A stretch of 64,000 nucleotides of DNA from Enterococcus sp. DIV0212c (GCF_017377505.1 NZ_JAFREN010000004.1:1-64000); one strand, 5' to 3'. Positions 45,472 through 55,930 are shown, counted from the stretch's first letter. The notes: generated from the sequence alone by a model not told the origin. Program-made: numbers and translations.

Positions 45472-46530
45472 TTAACTTTGATCAACTGGCTGTGAAGATT
45501 CTTCTACGCCTTCTTCAGCGGGCTCATTATTAAAAGGATATGAGAAAATACCGACTTCCATATCGATGATTCCAGGTTTTTCCATTTGACTGGCAACCTT
45601 CGTATAATACGCCATTTTCTCTTCTAATTGAGAGATATTAACAATGACTTGGTTGGCATCTTTCATATGAAGATTAATCAATTCTTTATTTGCATTAGAT
45701 GGTGCATAGCGAATTTCCGAAATATTTTGTTTTATATCCTCGGGAAGTTTATTATAAGAATTCATTAAGTTTTTAATAATCGACTGATCTTTAAAATTTT
45801 GAAAAACAGGCATACCACTCACAGGTGCTTTCATTTCTTCTGGTAAAATTTTGCCATTCTCCAAAATAGGATGAAAAACATTCTCGATAGATTCTAAAGC
45901 AACGACTTTATATTCTTCAATTTTTATGTTGAATGAATTGATTCCACTCAATAAAATTGTTGCTTTTTTAACTCGTGGTAATTGACGTTCGATTTTCTTT
46001 TCATAAATATCTCTATCGCCAAACTGTTCCCATAAACTTTTGCCTTTTTCTAGTTTAGATTGAACAATGATTTTCTGGCTATCAACAGCTTCATTTCCTG
46101 TAACACCGATATTGCCTAACTTACTAAGTGGCGAAACAAAATAAAGGACGATCACTATTGCAATCAAAAAGACTGATACGATCAAAGTTAGTCTGCGATA
46201 CAATCGTTTATTTCGTACTTTTTTTATTTTTGGTAAGCGGTCTGCAAAAGATTCGTAAGTTTTCTTTTGTTTTTCCTCTGGTACAGGTTCTTCTGAAGGA
46301 GCGTCTTCGTCTTCGATTTCAGCTTCTTCAACAAGCTCTTCTTCTTGCTCTTCTTTTTCATCAGATACTAATGAAGGGCTCCAGCTTGGTTGATCGCCTT
46401 GTGTTTTTAAATACTCAAGATTTTCTTTTTGCCACGGGGTCAGATTCTGCTCATCTGGTTGTTCAGTAGCATCCAGTTTTTGCTCTTCTTTTCCCCCTGG
46501 ATCTTCTTTTTTCTTACTAATCTTCCACAC
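45472..46530 (-). CDS. divIB: Cell division protein DivIB/FtsQ
   Basis: A 352-residue divisome protein. A long acidic cytoplasmic part (about 1-110, many Glu) is followed by one membrane helix (about 113-132), then POTRA domain (SPLSKLGNIGVTGNEAVDSQKII), beta domain and acidic tail. It helps localise the DivIC-FtsL complex. The start is unusual: the only in-frame canonical start near the strong AGGAGG is a GTG overlapping it, with no spacing, while ATT lies 8 bases downstream. Four bases after murG. Confidence 0.92.
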   Translation of the reverse strand: MWKISKKKEDPGGKEEQKLDATEQPDEQNLTPWQKENLEYLKTQGDQPSWSPSLVSDEKEEQEEELVEEAEIEDEDAPSEEPVPEEKQKKTYESFADRLPKIKKVRNKRLYRRLTLIVSVFLIAIVIVLYFVSPLSKLGNIGVTGNEAVDSQKIIVQSKLEKGKSLWEQFGDRDIYEKKIERQLPRVKKATILLSGINSFNIKIEEYKVVALESIENVFHPILENGKILPEEMKAPVSGMPVFQNFKDQSIIKNLMNSYNKLPEDIKQNISEIRYAPSNANKELINLHMKDANQVIVNISQLEEKMAYYTKVASQMEKPGIIDMEVGIFSYPFNNEPAEEGVEESSQPVDQS

Positions 46531-46533
46531 CTC

Positions 46534-47628
46534 CTATCCAGTTATTTCTTTTACCACTTTGTAAAGTCGTTCACCAGCATCTGGGATGCCTTCTTGTTTT
46601 GATGCAGCAGCCATTGATTTATGACGGGATTCATCTAATAAAATTGCATCAATTTCGTTTGCTAGTTTCAGACCTGTAAGTTCTTGATCAGCAATCATTT
46701 CAACTGCTCCGGATTTGACTAAACTTTGAGCATTTTTCGTCTGGTGATCATTAGTAACGTATGGACTTGGAATCAAAATTGCTGGTAAACCCAATGCTGT
46801 AAATTCTGCGATTGAAGTGGCACCAGCTCGGCCGACCATTAGATCTGCTGACGCTAGAACTTCTGCCATTTTATCAATATAAGGCTGAATGCTTACGTTT
46901 GTCAATTTCTTTTCAGAAAGATTTAACGTTTCTTCTAATTCTTTATAATATCGATCACCAGATGCATAAAGAACCTGATAATCTCTTTGTTCAAACAACG
47001 GAAAAGCTTCAACAAATGCCTGATTGATTTTCAATGCGCCCCGGCTTCCACCAAAAATAACAACTGTCTTTTTGTCAGGATTTAAGCCATATTCACTTAA
47101 TATATCTGTTTTTTTGATCGTTACTACCTCTTGAGCACGTGGATTCCCTGTCAAAACAACTTTGTTTTTAGGAAAATGTTCGGCTACACCAGGAAAACAA
47201 ATCGCTACTTTAGTGGCATATTTGCTTAAAAATTTGTTTGTTATTCCAGGTATACTGTTTTGTTCGTGGACGATCGTCGGTATTTTTAGCTGTTTTGCCG
47301 CATAAACGACCGAGCCAGATACATAACCTCCCGTCCCAATAACTACATCAGGTTGAAAATCTTTGATAATTTTTTTAGCTTTTCCAATGCTACTTAGGAA
47401 AAGATAGACTGTTTTAATATTTTGTGGGCTAAGTGAACGTCGAAATCCTTGGATTTTGATCGTTTTAAATGGAATCTTGTATTTTGGAACAATTTGACTT
47501 TCCAGACCTGTTTCTGTCCCTACATACATGAACTCTGTATCTGGTTCTACTTGTTTTACATAGTTAACAAAAGCTAAGGCAGGATAAATATGTCCGCCTG
47601 TTCCGCCACCGGTCATTAATATCTTCAT
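46534..47628 (-). CDS. murG: MurG glycosyltransferase
   Basis: Transfers GlcNAc from UDP-GlcNAc to lipid I to give lipid II at the inner face of the membrane. 364 residues, GT-B fold: [13 protein letters not shown] (about 7-19), [19 protein letters not shown] and the nucleotide-sugar pocket [24 protein letters not shown]. Stop and the divIB start are tightly packed. Follows murD by 7 bases. Confidence 0.97.
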   Translation of the reverse strand: MKILMTGGGTGGHIYPALAFVNYVKQVEPDTEFMYVGTETGLESQIVPKYKIPFKTIKIQGFRRSLSPQNIKTVYLFLSSIGKAKKIIKDFQPDVVIGTGGYVSGSVVYAAKQLKIPTIVHEQNSIPGITNKFLSKYATKVAICFPGVAEHFPKNKVVLTGNPRAQEVVTIKKTDILSEYGLNPDKKTVVIFGGSRGALKINQAFVEAFPLFEQRDYQVLYASGDRYYKELEETLNLSEKKLTNVSIQPYIDKMAEVLASADLMVGRAGATSIAEFTALGLPAILIPSPYVTNDHQTKNAQSLVKSGAVEMIADQELTGLKLANEIDAILLDESRHKSMAAASKQEGIPDAGERLYKVVKEITG

Positions 47629-47635
47629 AATTCTC

Positions 47636-49006
47636 TCACTTTTCTAAGTCTTTTAGCTGGTGCATTGCGTGAATAAACGCATCTCCGCGCAGTTCAAAAT
47701 TAGGATATTGATCCCAACTTGCACACGCAGGCGATAATAGAATAGTATCATTTTTTTCGGAAAAATCATAGGCATCACTTACAGCCGTTTGGACATCTTC
47801 TGTTAATTTTATTGTTTTTATGCCAGCCTCAACTGCTGCTTGCTGTAATTTTTCTTTCGTTTCTCCAAAAAGTACGATTGCTTTGATTCCTTTTAATGAA
47901 GAAACCAACTCATCAAAACTGTTGCCTCGGTCTAAACCACCAGCTAATAAAATTAGTGATGAATGATCAAAACCACTTAAAGCCATCTCTGTCGCTAATA
48001 TATTCGTCGCTTTTGAATCGTTATAAAATCTACGCCCTGCAACTTCACCTACATATTGTGTACGGTGCGGCACTCCAGTAAACATCATTAATGTTTGTCT
48101 AATTGCATCAGTAGGTACGCCTTTTAGTTTCGCTACAGAAATCGCAGCTAGTGCATTTTCAACATTATGAGCGCCTGGCACACCTAATTCTGTTGCTAGC
48201 ATAATGTATTCATCTTTGAAGTATATTTTTTCATCTGCAAGATAAGCTCCTGCGACTTTCTCTTTTGTTGAAAACGGAATAATTGCAGCTTTCGTTGTTT
48301 TGCTTAATTCTTGAAGCTCTTGTTGGTTCCAATTTAATATTAAGAAATCATGTTCCTCCATGTTTTCTTGGATTGCCCATTTGGCTTTTACATACTCATT
48401 TCGTGAACCATGATAATCTAAATGTGCTTCATAAATATTTGTGATCACAGCGATTTGAGGATGGAATGTTTGAATTCCCATCAATTGAAAACTTGATAAT
48501 TCCATCACAATATCATCCGTTGCATCGGCCTCTTCAGCGACTTCACTAGCTGGATAACCAATATTTCCGGCTAACCGAGCAGTTCCATTTTTACGCTCAG
48601 CATTTAAAAGCAATCCGATCATTGTAGTCGTGGTTGTCTTACCGTTTGTCCCAGTTATTCCAATAATAGGGCACTCAGCAATTTGATACGCTAACTCAAC
48701 TTCAGTGAGAACCGGCAAATTCATGCTCAATGCTTTTTCTACTAAAGGATTCGTGTACGGGATTCCAGGATTCTTTACAATCAGAGAAAATTCTTCATCT
48801 AAAAGTTCGATTGGATGTCCACCTGTAACAACACGAATACCCAAGGTTAATAAATCTTGGGCTTCCGGGTTTTGATCAAATTGTTTAAAATCATTGACTG
48901 TCACTAACGCACCTAACTCATGTAGCAATCTCGCAGCACTAACACCACTTTTAGCAAGCCCAAGAACAAGGACTTTTTTGTTTTCATAATCTGTTATTTT
49001 TTTCAT
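47636..49006 (-). CDS. murD: UDP-MurNAc-L-alanine:D-glutamate ligase
   Basis: Adds D-Glu to UDP-MurNAc-L-Ala. 456 residues, Mur ligase fold: N-terminal [17 protein letters not shown], central ATP motif [12 protein letters not shown] (about 115-126), [13 protein letters not shown], and the C-terminal domain with [25 protein letters not shown] ribosome site. Separated from mraY by 237 bases that contain two tandem hairpin repeats. Confidence 0.97.
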   Translation of the reverse strand: MKKITDYENKKVLVLGLAKSGVSAARLLHELGALVTVNDFKQFDQNPEAQDLLTLGIRVVTGGHPIELLDEEFSLIVKNPGIPYTNPLVEKALSMNLPVLTEVELAYQIAECPIIGITGTNGKTTTTTMIGLLLNAERKNGTARLAGNIGYPASEVAEEADATDDIVMELSSFQLMGIQTFHPQIAVITNIYEAHLDYHGSRNEYVKAKWAIQENMEEHDFLILNWNQQELQELSKTTKAAIIPFSTKEKVAGAYLADEKIYFKDEYIMLATELGVPGAHNVENALAAISVAKLKGVPTDAIRQTLMMFTGVPHRTQYVGEVAGRRFYNDSKATNILATEMALSGFDHSSLILLAGGLDRGNSFDELVSSLKGIKAIVLFGETKEKLQQAAVEAGIKTIKLTEDVQTAVSDAYDFSEKNDTILLSPACASWDQYPNFELRGDAFIHAMHQLKDLEK

Positions 49007-49024
49007 TATAATTTCCCCTTATCT

Positions 49025-49222
49025 TAGAAAAGCTGAAAGAAGCGGTTAACCTTATAGAACATTAGGAATCTGAGATTGGAACGTATTTTGTTCCACTCGA
49101 AGATTATCTATTTTCCTAAAGGTTGCTTCTTGATGCTAGACACAATAGAAAAGCTGAAAGAAGCGGTTAGCTCTGTAGAAAATTATCTACTTTCATAAGA
49201 GATGCTTCTTGATGCTAGCTAT
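49025..49222. repeat. Two tandem imperfect hairpin repeats between mraY and murD
   Basis: Two units start with AAAAGCTGAAAGAAGCGGTTA and end with TGCTTCTTGATGCTAG (49025-49140 and 49146-49219). The first holds an extra segment of about 43 bases, including the small hairpin GGAAC-gtatttt-GTTCC. In each unit AAGAAGC can pair with GCTTCTT, and inner GTAGA/TCTAC and CTCT/AGAG pairings are visible in the second. Noncoding; it would be transcribed between mraY and murD. Confidence 0.7.
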
Positions 49223-49243
49223 GTCAAATCTCTGATTTCATCT

Positions 49244-50209
49244 TTAAAATATAATCCACAATGTAATAGCCGAACAAACCGCACCAGTTAACCAGAAGAC
49301 AATATCGATCTTCCATTCAGACCATCCGCACATTTCAAAGTGGTGATGAATCGGCGACATTTTAAAAATTCTTTTTCCAAATAATTTAAATGAAGTCACT
49401 TGCAAAATAACACTAGCTGTTTCACAAACATAAACTAATCCAATTAAAAGCAATGTCCATTCCTGACGTAAGATAATAGAAATAGCTGCCAGTAATCCAC
49501 CTAAGGCAAGTGAACCAACATCTCCCATAAAAATTTTCGCAGGTTTTTTATTATAAGGAAAGAATCCTAACAAACCACCAATTACACTTAAACAGATGAT
49601 AACAACATCAAATTGTTGTTGCTTCCAAGCGATGATTGCATAGGTAGCAAATGAAATCGTACCTAATCCTGCAACCAACCCATCAATACCATCCGTTAAA
49701 TTCACAGCGTTTGAAAATCCAACTAACCAAAAGATGACAAACACACCATAAAAAATACCTAAAGGCAACGAAACAATCCCAAATAAATCTAATGAATCGG
49801 AAAGCCCTTCAGAGCGATAAACAAAATAAAAAACCAAACCGCCGATAATTTGTCCTATTAATTTTTGACGGGAATTTAAGCCCATATTTCTTTTTTTGAA
49901 TACTTTGATAAAATCATCAAGAAATCCTAATAATCCGTACAGTACCAAGATAAATAAAATAATCAGTAGAGAAGGAGTAAGTTCTTGTTTCCATAATCCC
50001 ACTAATAGTGATGTGATAAAACTCGCTACTAAGAAAACCAAACCGCCCATCGTTGGCGTACCTGTTTTCACATTATGCCAAGTTGGACCATCTTCACGTG
50101 TTGTTTGACCTTGTTTTTTCATTTGAAAATAACCAATAAACATCGGCATTACTGCCACCGTAATAGCAAAACTACAGACTATGGGGATAAAAATTTGTGT
50201 CCACTCCAT
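49244..50209 (-). CDS. mraY: Phospho-MurNAc-pentapeptide translocase MraY
   Basis: Makes lipid I from UDP-MurNAc-pentapeptide and undecaprenyl phosphate. 321 residues with ten membrane helices. Active-site motifs: [27 protein letters not shown] (catalytic Asp) and the C-terminal [17 protein letters not shown]. It is followed by the tandem repeats before murD and preceded by the PBP gene by about 60 bases. Confidence 0.98.
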   Translation of the reverse strand: MEWTQIFIPIVCSFAITVAVMPMFIGYFQMKKQGQTTREDGPTWHNVKTGTPTMGGLVFLVASFITSLLVGLWKQELTPSLLIILFILVLYGLLGFLDDFIKVFKKRNMGLNSRQKLIGQIIGGLVFYFVYRSEGLSDSLDLFGIVSLPLGIFYGVFVIFWLVGFSNAVNLTDGIDGLVAGLGTISFATYAIIAWKQQQFDVVIICLSVIGGLLGFFPYNKKPAKIFMGDVGSLALGGLLAAISIILRQEWTLLLIGLVYVCETASVILQVTSFKLFGKRIFKMSPIHHHFEMCGWSEWKIDIVFWLTGAVCSAITLWIIF

Positions 50210-50268
50210 GATATCTCTCCTAATTATTCGACTCGTATTGGTCTATCTTGTTTATTCTTTTTAACTAT

Positions 50269-52143
50269 TTATTTTGCTACCTCAACTGTTTCCTTTGATT
50301 CACTATCCATTGAATCCATTACCACTTGCATTAATGGATTAGCAATCTTGGAAAGTGCTTCTCTAGTATACGTTTGAGGTTTTTTCATTGTAAGATACAA
50401 AATATACTCTGGATTGTCAGCAGGAACCATTTCTACAACTGAATACGTATAATCTGTTAAACCAGCCATATACCCATTTTCTCCAGTAATTTGAGCTGTT
50501 CCCGTTTTGGCTGCTACATGATAGCCTGGTACTTTGTAAACATCGTAAGCAATCCCATAATTGGGATCTTCTACGGTATCGACCATGTACGTCCGAATAT
50601 CACTTGCCTGTTGCGGAGTTATTATTTGTTGACCTACTTTTTCTGGTTGTGTCACTTTTTCTTCACCAGTATTTTTATCTACAATTTTACTGATATATTG
50701 TGGTTTCAACATGGAACCATCATTGGCAATTGCTGTATAAGCCTGCATCATTTGAAAGTTTGTAACGGAGATTGCTTGACCAAATGAAGACATTGCTTGG
50801 TCGACCCAGTTGTCCCCCGGAAGCTCTCCAGCTGATTCCCCAGCCAAACTTGAATTCGTTGATTTACCAAATCCAAATTTTTCCAAGTACTCTTTCCATT
50901 TGTCTCCGCCCATCATTTGTTCCAACGTGAGCATCCCTACATTACTAGACCAAGAGATAGCTTGACGGAATGTTAATGGTCCAACTGCACCAAAATCATG
51001 ATCATTTACTGTTCGATCATCTAATTTATAACCGCCAGCTGGATAAGCGAAGGTTGCATTGGGATTGAATTTCCCTTCTTGCATTGCAGCTGCCGCTGTA
51101 AATAGCTTCATAGTTGAACCCGGCTCAAATTTATCTTCTACTAAAATATTACGCCAAACTGTGTCCTTACCTAAACCTTCTTTGGTTTCAGGGTTAAAAG
51201 ATGGACGTTGTGACATAGCAAGTATCTCGCCTGTTTTAGCTTTCATCAGCATAGCCGTCATATCTTCTGGTTTATATTCTTCCATAACAGGATCTAATAA
51301 CGTTTCTAACCGACTTTGTATGCGACTATCGATCGTTGTATAGATATCCTTACCATCAACAGCTTTCTTTTCACTAGCCACCGTCCCTGGTAATGGATTT
51401 CCATAAACATCTTTTTCATAATCGATTTTGCCGTCTTGTCCACTCAAAACATCATTATATGATTCTTCTAAGCCCATTTTTCCTACTAAGCCTTTGGAAT
51501 CATCATCTGAATCAGCCGACGATGTGTACCCAATAAAATGGGACGCAAATACACCATTAGGATAAATTCTAGCGGGATGTCCTTCAAAGTATAAACCAGC
51601 TACTTTTTTTTCTTTGAGTTCATCTTCAATTTTTTGTCTTGTTTCTAATGTGAGATTTTTACCTTTAGAACCAAATTCCACTTGAAATTTTACAGAGCCA
51701 TCTTCATTAACTCCACTGTTTAAAAAACTCAAAACTCCATCTTTAGTCAGCTCAGTATTTCTATCTAAAATTTCTGCTAAGGTTTGAAAATCTTTTTTCT
51801 GTGCATAAAGTTTTTTATTTTCCTCACCTAAATATGTCTCTGATAAAATAGCATAAACAGAGTATGATGTAGCATCTTCTGCAATCACTTCTCCATTACG
51901 GTCTAAAATAGCTCCTCTTTTGGCTTTGACTACACTACTACCTTGATAAAGATTGGCTGTTTTTTCTGGTAAAGAAACACCTGCTACTTTTCCAACAGCT
52001 ACTATGTACGTTAATCTAAAGGCAAATAAAAAGAACAATCCAATACTCGTAGCAAATAAAATAATGCCTACTTTTTTACGATTGTTCATTGGATTTAAGT
52101 TCTTCTTTTTGACAAAATTCTTTATTTTATTTTTTATGCTCAT
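50269..52143 (-). CDS. pbpC: Division class B penicillin-binding protein (transpeptidase)
   Basis: Septal transpeptidase of the dcw cluster. 624 residues: short cytoplasmic part, membrane helix (about 27-50), dimerisation domain with RGAILDRNG (about 76-84), and the transpeptidase domain with STMK (343-346), SSN (399-401) and KTG (546-548). Only 76 residues follow KTG and no PASTA domain is visible, unlike PBP2x-type relatives. Crosslinks septal peptidoglycan with FtsW. Directly downstream of ftsL; the gene symbol follows E. faecalis usage and is the least certain part. Confidence 0.92.
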   Translation of the reverse strand: MSIKNKIKNFVKKKNLNPMNNRKKVGIILFATSIGLFFLFAFRLTYIVAVGKVAGVSLPEKTANLYQGSSVVKAKRGAILDRNGEVIAEDATSYSVYAILSETYLGEENKKLYAQKKDFQTLAEILDRNTELTKDGVLSFLNSGVNEDGSVKFQVEFGSKGKNLTLETRQKIEDELKEKKVAGLYFEGHPARIYPNGVFASHFIGYTSSADSDDDSKGLVGKMGLEESYNDVLSGQDGKIDYEKDVYGNPLPGTVASEKKAVDGKDIYTTIDSRIQSRLETLLDPVMEEYKPEDMTAMLMKAKTGEILAMSQRPSFNPETKEGLGKDTVWRNILVEDKFEPGSTMKLFTAAAAMQEGKFNPNATFAYPAGGYKLDDRTVNDHDFGAVGPLTFRQAISWSSNVGMLTLEQMMGGDKWKEYLEKFGFGKSTNSSLAGESAGELPGDNWVDQAMSSFGQAISVTNFQMMQAYTAIANDGSMLKPQYISKIVDKNTGEEKVTQPEKVGQQIITPQQASDIRTYMVDTVEDPNYGIAYDVYKVPGYHVAAKTGTAQITGENGYMAGLTDYTYSVVEMVPADNPEYILYLTMKKPQTYTREALSKIANPLMQVVMDSMDSESKETVEVAK

Positions 52144-52545
52144 TTATTTCACTTTCCTTATATTTTCAAGGTTATCTGAAAGGCCTTTGTTCTTTGCGAC
52201 TTCCTTGATACGATCTGCTTTTGATAATTCGTTTTTTTGTTGTTCTAATTTCAAAGCAGACTCTTCTTTTTCTTGGATAGTCGTTTGCGTTTCAGTGATT
52301 ACATTTGTCATTTGTGTAATAGATGTACGAACTTGAATGGTGAGAACTGCTATTCCAATAATCGCTACTAACAATAAAAAGCCGATTGTCTTTTCCAAAA
52401 GTGAGATATTTCTCAACTTCCTTTTAGGAGATTGGGGTAGGCCTATATTTTTTTGAACTTTAGGTTCTTTTTCAGGACCTGTGACTGGTTCATCCATCAT
52501 TGGAATGTCGTATTGGAAATCATCCACTTTTTTTAACTCAGCCAT
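52144..52545 (-). CDS. ftsL: Cell division protein FtsL
   Basis: A 133-residue bitopic protein: cytoplasmic N-terminus rich in charged residues, one membrane helix (about 50-70, TIGFLLLVAIIGIAVLTIQV), then an extracellular coiled coil (about 75-120). Forms the DivIB-DivIC-FtsL complex that activates septal synthesis. Position between rsmH and the PBP gene and the length match FtsL; sequence conservation of the family is low. Confidence 0.92.
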   Translation of the reverse strand: MAELKKVDDFQYDIPMMDEPVTGPEKEPKVQKNIGLPQSPKRKLRNISLLEKTIGFLLLVAIIGIAVLTIQVRTSITQMTNVITETQTTIQEKEESALKLEQQKNELSKADRIKEVAKNKGLSDNLENIRKVK

Positions 52546-52561
52546 GTCGTTACCCCTTTCT

Positions 52562-53521
52562 CTATATGTTTAGTTTAACTTTTTCGGCAATTCTTAATTT
52601 AGCACTTCGTGAGCGATTATTTTCAGCCAATTCAGTCTCACCTGGTAAAATCGGCTTTCTGGTTATTACTTTTAATTCTGGTTGAAACTCTTCTGGAACC
52701 ATTGGCAGCCCAGGCGGTAAATCCTGTATACTGCTATATTCTTTAAACATGCTTTTCACAATACGGTCTTCTAACGAGTGAAAAGTAATCACACTGATTC
52801 GACCGTTTTTATTGAGTAAAGCAATCGCTTGTTCTAACGATTCTTCTACAACACCCAGTTCATCATTGACCGCAATTCGTATGGCTTGAAAAATCCGTTT
52901 TGCTGGATGTCCGCCTTTACGTCTAGCCGGCGCTGGGATTGCCGATTTGATAATTTCTACTAATTCGCCAGTAGTTTCGATAGGTGCTTTTTCACGTACC
53001 CGTTCGATTTCTCTAGCAACTTGTTTAGAGAATTTTTCCTCCCCGTAACGGAAGAAAATTTTCACTAAATCATGATAACTATATTCATTAACTACATCAT
53101 AAGCAGATAATTCTGCATCTTGATCCATCCGCATATCTAACGGTGCATCTTGGTGATAGCTAAATCCGCGCTCAGCTTCATCTAGCTGAGGTGAAGAGAC
53201 ACCGAGGTCGTATAAGATACCATCGACATGATATATCCCTTGATTCGCTAATTCTTGTTTTAAGTGTCGAAAATTCGACTTGATAAAGGTCACCATGCCT
53301 TGATCAACATATTTTTTTAATCGTTGAGCTGCAAAATCCAATGCATTCTGATCTTGATCGAACGCGTATAAATGACCTTGCTCGCCTAATTGTGAGAGTA
53401 AGTACTCACTATGACCTGCGCCGCCCAATGTGCAATCGACATAGATGCCATCTTCTTTCACATGTAAGCCGTCAACTGTTTCTTTTAGTAAAACAGTATA
53501 GTGCTGAAAGTCCTTCGTCAT
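52562..53521 (-). CDS. rsmH: 16S rRNA m4C1402 methyltransferase RsmH (MraW)
   Basis: Methylates N4 of C1402 in 16S rRNA using SAM. 319 residues: [36 protein letters not shown] (SAM motif), [27 protein letters not shown], and [17 protein letters not shown] segments [15 protein letters not shown]. Frame extends to 53551 but AGAGGAG precedes the ATG at 53521 (the canonical start [10 protein letters not shown]). Second gene of the dcw operon. Confidence 0.97.
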   Translation of the reverse strand: MTKDFQHYTVLLKETVDGLHVKEDGIYVDCTLGGAGHSEYLLSQLGEQGHLYAFDQDQNALDFAAQRLKKYVDQGMVTFIKSNFRHLKQELANQGIYHVDGILYDLGVSSPQLDEAERGFSYHQDAPLDMRMDQDAELSAYDVVNEYSYHDLVKIFFRYGEEKFSKQVAREIERVREKAPIETTGELVEIIKSAIPAPARRKGGHPAKRIFQAIRIAVNDELGVVEESLEQAIALLNKNGRISVITFHSLEDRIVKSMFKEYSSIQDLPPGLPMVPEEFQPELKVITRKPILPGETELAENNRSRSAKLRIAEKVKLNI

Positions 53522-53534
53522 ACTACTCCTCTTT

Positions 53535-53966
53535 CTAAAAACCAAAATCAATCATTGTTTCTGCAATTTCATCAAAGTTCTCTTCTGCTTCAATAGAAAA
53601 TTCTTGCCAACGGGCTTCATCCCAAATTTCGATTCGATTTGAAACACCGATGATTACACAAGCTTTCTCTAAACTTCCGTGAGTTCTAAGCGCAGCAGGT
53701 ATATTGATTCTGCCTTGTTTATCGATCTCACACTCTGTTGCAGCCGAGTAAAAAAAGCGGACAAATGTACGGGCATCCTTTTTAGCTAGCGGCATTTCTT
53801 TTAACTTTTCCTCTAGTTGTTCCCACTCGGACATTGGATAACCAAATAAACAGCCATCCATTCCTCTAGTCACCACAAATTTCTCACCTAATTGGTCTCG
53901 AAATTTAGCGGGTACGATGAGTCGGCCTTTGGCATCTATATTATGTTGAAATTCACCCATAAACAT
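53535..53966 (-). CDS. mraZ: Transcriptional regulator MraZ
   Basis: A 143-residue DNA-binding protein with two SpoVT/AbrB-like domains: [27 protein letters not shown] and a second [16 protein letters not shown]. It represses the dcw operon by binding repeated GTGG-type boxes near its own promoter. The open frame extends to a GTG at 54011, but that would run through the box cluster; the ATG at 53966, after GTGGGG, gives the family N-terminus. First gene of the dcw operon. Confidence 0.95.
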   Translation of the reverse strand: MFMGEFQHNIDAKGRLIVPAKFRDQLGEKFVVTRGMDGCLFGYPMSEWEQLEEKLKEMPLAKKDARTFVRFFYSAATECEIDKQGRINIPAALRTHGSLEKACVIIGVSNRIEIWDEARWQEFSIEAEENFDEIAETMIDFGF

Positions 53967-54007
53967 AGCCAATTTACCCCACTTTTCCACTTGATAGAAA
54001 CAGTCTA

Positions 54008-54031
54008 CCACATCCCACCACTTTCTACCAC
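54008..54031 (-). promoter_or_regulatory. MraZ-type operator (three GTGG boxes, 10-bp period)
   Basis: Minus strand has GTGG at 54028-54031, 54018-54021 and 54008-54011, exactly 10 bases apart, as in known MraZ operators. They lie between the promoter and the mraZ start. A second, plus-strand pair with the same period sits at 54206-54219. Confidence 0.75.
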
Positions 54032-54052
54032 CAAAAACAGTGAATCTTCCCT

Positions 54053-54081
54053 CATTTAATGGTTATTTAAAAAGTTTGTAA
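54053..54081 (-). promoter_or_regulatory. Candidate promoter of the dcw operon (mraZ)
   Basis: Minus strand TTACAA, 17 bases, TAAATG. The transcription start would fall just before the GTGG boxes, so MraZ would bind around +15 to +38. The remaining gap up to 54345 is A/T-rich; a GTGG pair on the plus strand is its only other structure. Confidence 0.45.
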
Positions 54082-54345
54082 TAATTGAAGACATGGTTTA
54101 TCCTTCTGAAAAAGCGGTATCAATACCCGTATAACAGATTTTTAAAGCGATTTTTTTTGCTTTTTTTATTTTAATTTTCTCATAAAAATATTACAAACAT
54201 TTTTGGTGGGGGAAAGTGGTTGGATATTTGGCTTACTTATCCTTTGAAGTTGCACACCCACATTCCGATTCCAGCAATTCTACAGATAAATCGACACATT
54301 TAGGTTTTCGAGTTACTATTTTTCTTCTAGCCTACTCGTTCATTC

Positions 54346-54717
54346 TTATGAGAAATAATGAACAATATTCAATAAAATCAGTACCGCATATAACACTAGA
54401 CTGAAAAGAAAAACTAAACGCCAAAACATTTTAAAATATCGACCATAAAGGATATCACCATAATAGTAGGCCTGAAAAACAGCAACACAGATCCCTAAAA
54501 GCAGAACTGAAATGACCATATACGGAACAATTGATTGCCCATAACTATCTTTTGACAATTCATTTAATCCTATAAACAAAAATGGAATTGAGATATCCGG
54601 TGCTTTTATTTTAAAACGTTCTGTTAATGAAAACGTTGAAATAATAAAATTACACGCAAATAAGACAATTACTGGAAAAACATACCAAAAAAGCATAATG
54701 ACTGAAAACGACACCAT
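54346..54717 (-). CDS. DUF3397 family membrane protein
   Basis: A 123-residue membrane protein with four hydrophobic segments (about residues 3-25, 60-80 and the final two). Motifs include LFWYVFPVIVLFACNF and FKIKAPDISIPFLFIGLNELS, as seen in the DUF3397 protein that usually precedes mraZ in enterococci. Function unknown. Separated from mraZ by 380 bases containing the dcw regulatory region. Confidence 0.8.
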   Translation of the reverse strand: MVSFSVIMLFWYVFPVIVLFACNFIISTFSLTERFKIKAPDISIPFLFIGLNELSKDSYGQSIVPYMVISVLLLGICVAVFQAYYYGDILYGRYFKMFWRLVFLFSLVLYAVLILLNIVHYFS

Positions 54718-54902
54718 TTCCTAACAATTCCTTTCGTAACACACATTAATTAACTATACTTCATTTTCTTTACATTGATGTTTCAGTTCGTTTAAAAGTT
54801 CGTGCCTAAATAATACCAAATTACAAGAGCTTTATTTCCCAAAAACAAGCCAACTCCATTATAATAGACTAGAGTAGATTCTTGAAAGAACGAGGTGGCA
54901 TT

Positions 54903-55859
54903 TTGATTAATTATTTAAAAATAGAAAATGGACAGTTTACTACTTCACAATCAGATACAGATGAAACAGTCTGGCTTGCTGTAGAAAAACCTACAGAAGA
55001 AGAAATCAATCAGTTAGTCACGACCTATGAACTTCCTAAAGATTATATCACAGGTGTACTGGATGATAACGAAAATTCGCGGTTTGAAGGTCTGCACCAA
55101 AATACTTTAGAAGAACCAGCTCTGATGTTGCTTCAATATCCGCACGCAACGATCAGTCCTAGCGGCTACACGCAATTGAATACATTTCCCTTTGCAATTA
55201 TTTTGACAACAAATGGAAAAGTAATCACTGTTATCAATAACTCAGCTGATTTTTTAAAACAAATGCTTACTCAGCCTGTCCCAGACAGTGAATTACCTAT
55301 TCAAGAAACTTTGATTTTGTACTTATCGTGGCAAATTTCAACCCGCTACAATCGCTTTTTAAAGGAATTGATTTCCCAAACAAATAAACTTGAAGGTGAG
55401 TTAAAAGTTTCAACTGAAAATAGTCAGCTCTATCAAATGATGGACATCCAAAAAAGTTTAGTTTATTTTGACTCAGCGATCAATTCTAATTTGGAAGTCT
55501 TAAATATGTTGTACAACGCTCGAATTTTTAGAGATCCTAGAGCTCATCTCCCAAGACTTCACGATATTCTTGTGGAAACAAAACAAGCGGCCACGACCAC
55601 CCGTATTCAATTGAAGCTTGTGGATAAAGTTAGTGATACGTTTTCAGCGATCGTTTCCAATAATCTAAACAACGTGATGAAGATTTTGACTTCTTTAACC
55701 ATCGTATTGACCATTCCCACAATCATCGGTGGGATCTTCGGTATGAACGTAAAATTACCGTTCGCCAATCGAGAAGATGCTTTTTTTTGGATCTCTATTG
55801 TCACGACGGCAACATGTATTTTCGTGATTCGACGGCTAAAAAAACGAAACCTTTTGTAA
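54903..55859 (+). CDS. CorA family magnesium/divalent-cation transporter
   Basis: A 318-residue CorA-type channel: large N-terminal cytosolic domain, long helix (about 165-250), then two membrane helices near the C-terminus with the pore signature GMN in IFGMNVKLPFAN (about 285) and a basic tail. Moves Mg2+ and possibly other divalents. The frame opens at a TTG at 54882, but GAGGTGG lies 7 bases before the TTG at 54903; a TTG start is therefore likely. TATAAT lies upstream at about 54862. Stand-alone, followed by a DUF4044 peptide gene. Confidence 0.9.
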   Translation: MINYLKIENGQFTTSQSDTDETVWLAVEKPTEEEINQLVTTYELPKDYITGVLDDNENSRFEGLHQNTLEEPALMLLQYPHATISPSGYTQLNTFPFAIILTTNGKVITVINNSADFLKQMLTQPVPDSELPIQETLILYLSWQISTRYNRFLKELISQTNKLEGELKVSTENSQLYQMMDIQKSLVYFDSAINSNLEVLNMLYNARIFRDPRAHLPRLHDILVETKQAATTTRIQLKLVDKVSDTFSAIVSNNLNNVMKILTSLTIVLTIPTIIGGIFGMNVKLPFANREDAFFWISIVTTATCIFVIRRLKKRNLL

Positions 55860-55930
55860 AATTTCTAGTTGCTGATTTTAGTAAAACGATGTAAACTAGA
55901 GAAAGTAAAGTATAAGGATGTGTATAATCA

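Noticed and set aside
49025-49222. Possible CRISPR array between mraY and murD
   Set aside because: Only two units, unequal in length and self-complementary over long stretches, with no spacers of constant length and no cas genes nearby.
54216-54404. A 62-codon plus-strand frame starting with GTG
   Set aside because: It starts inside the GTGG-box pair, has no ribosome site, and overlaps the DUF3397 gene.
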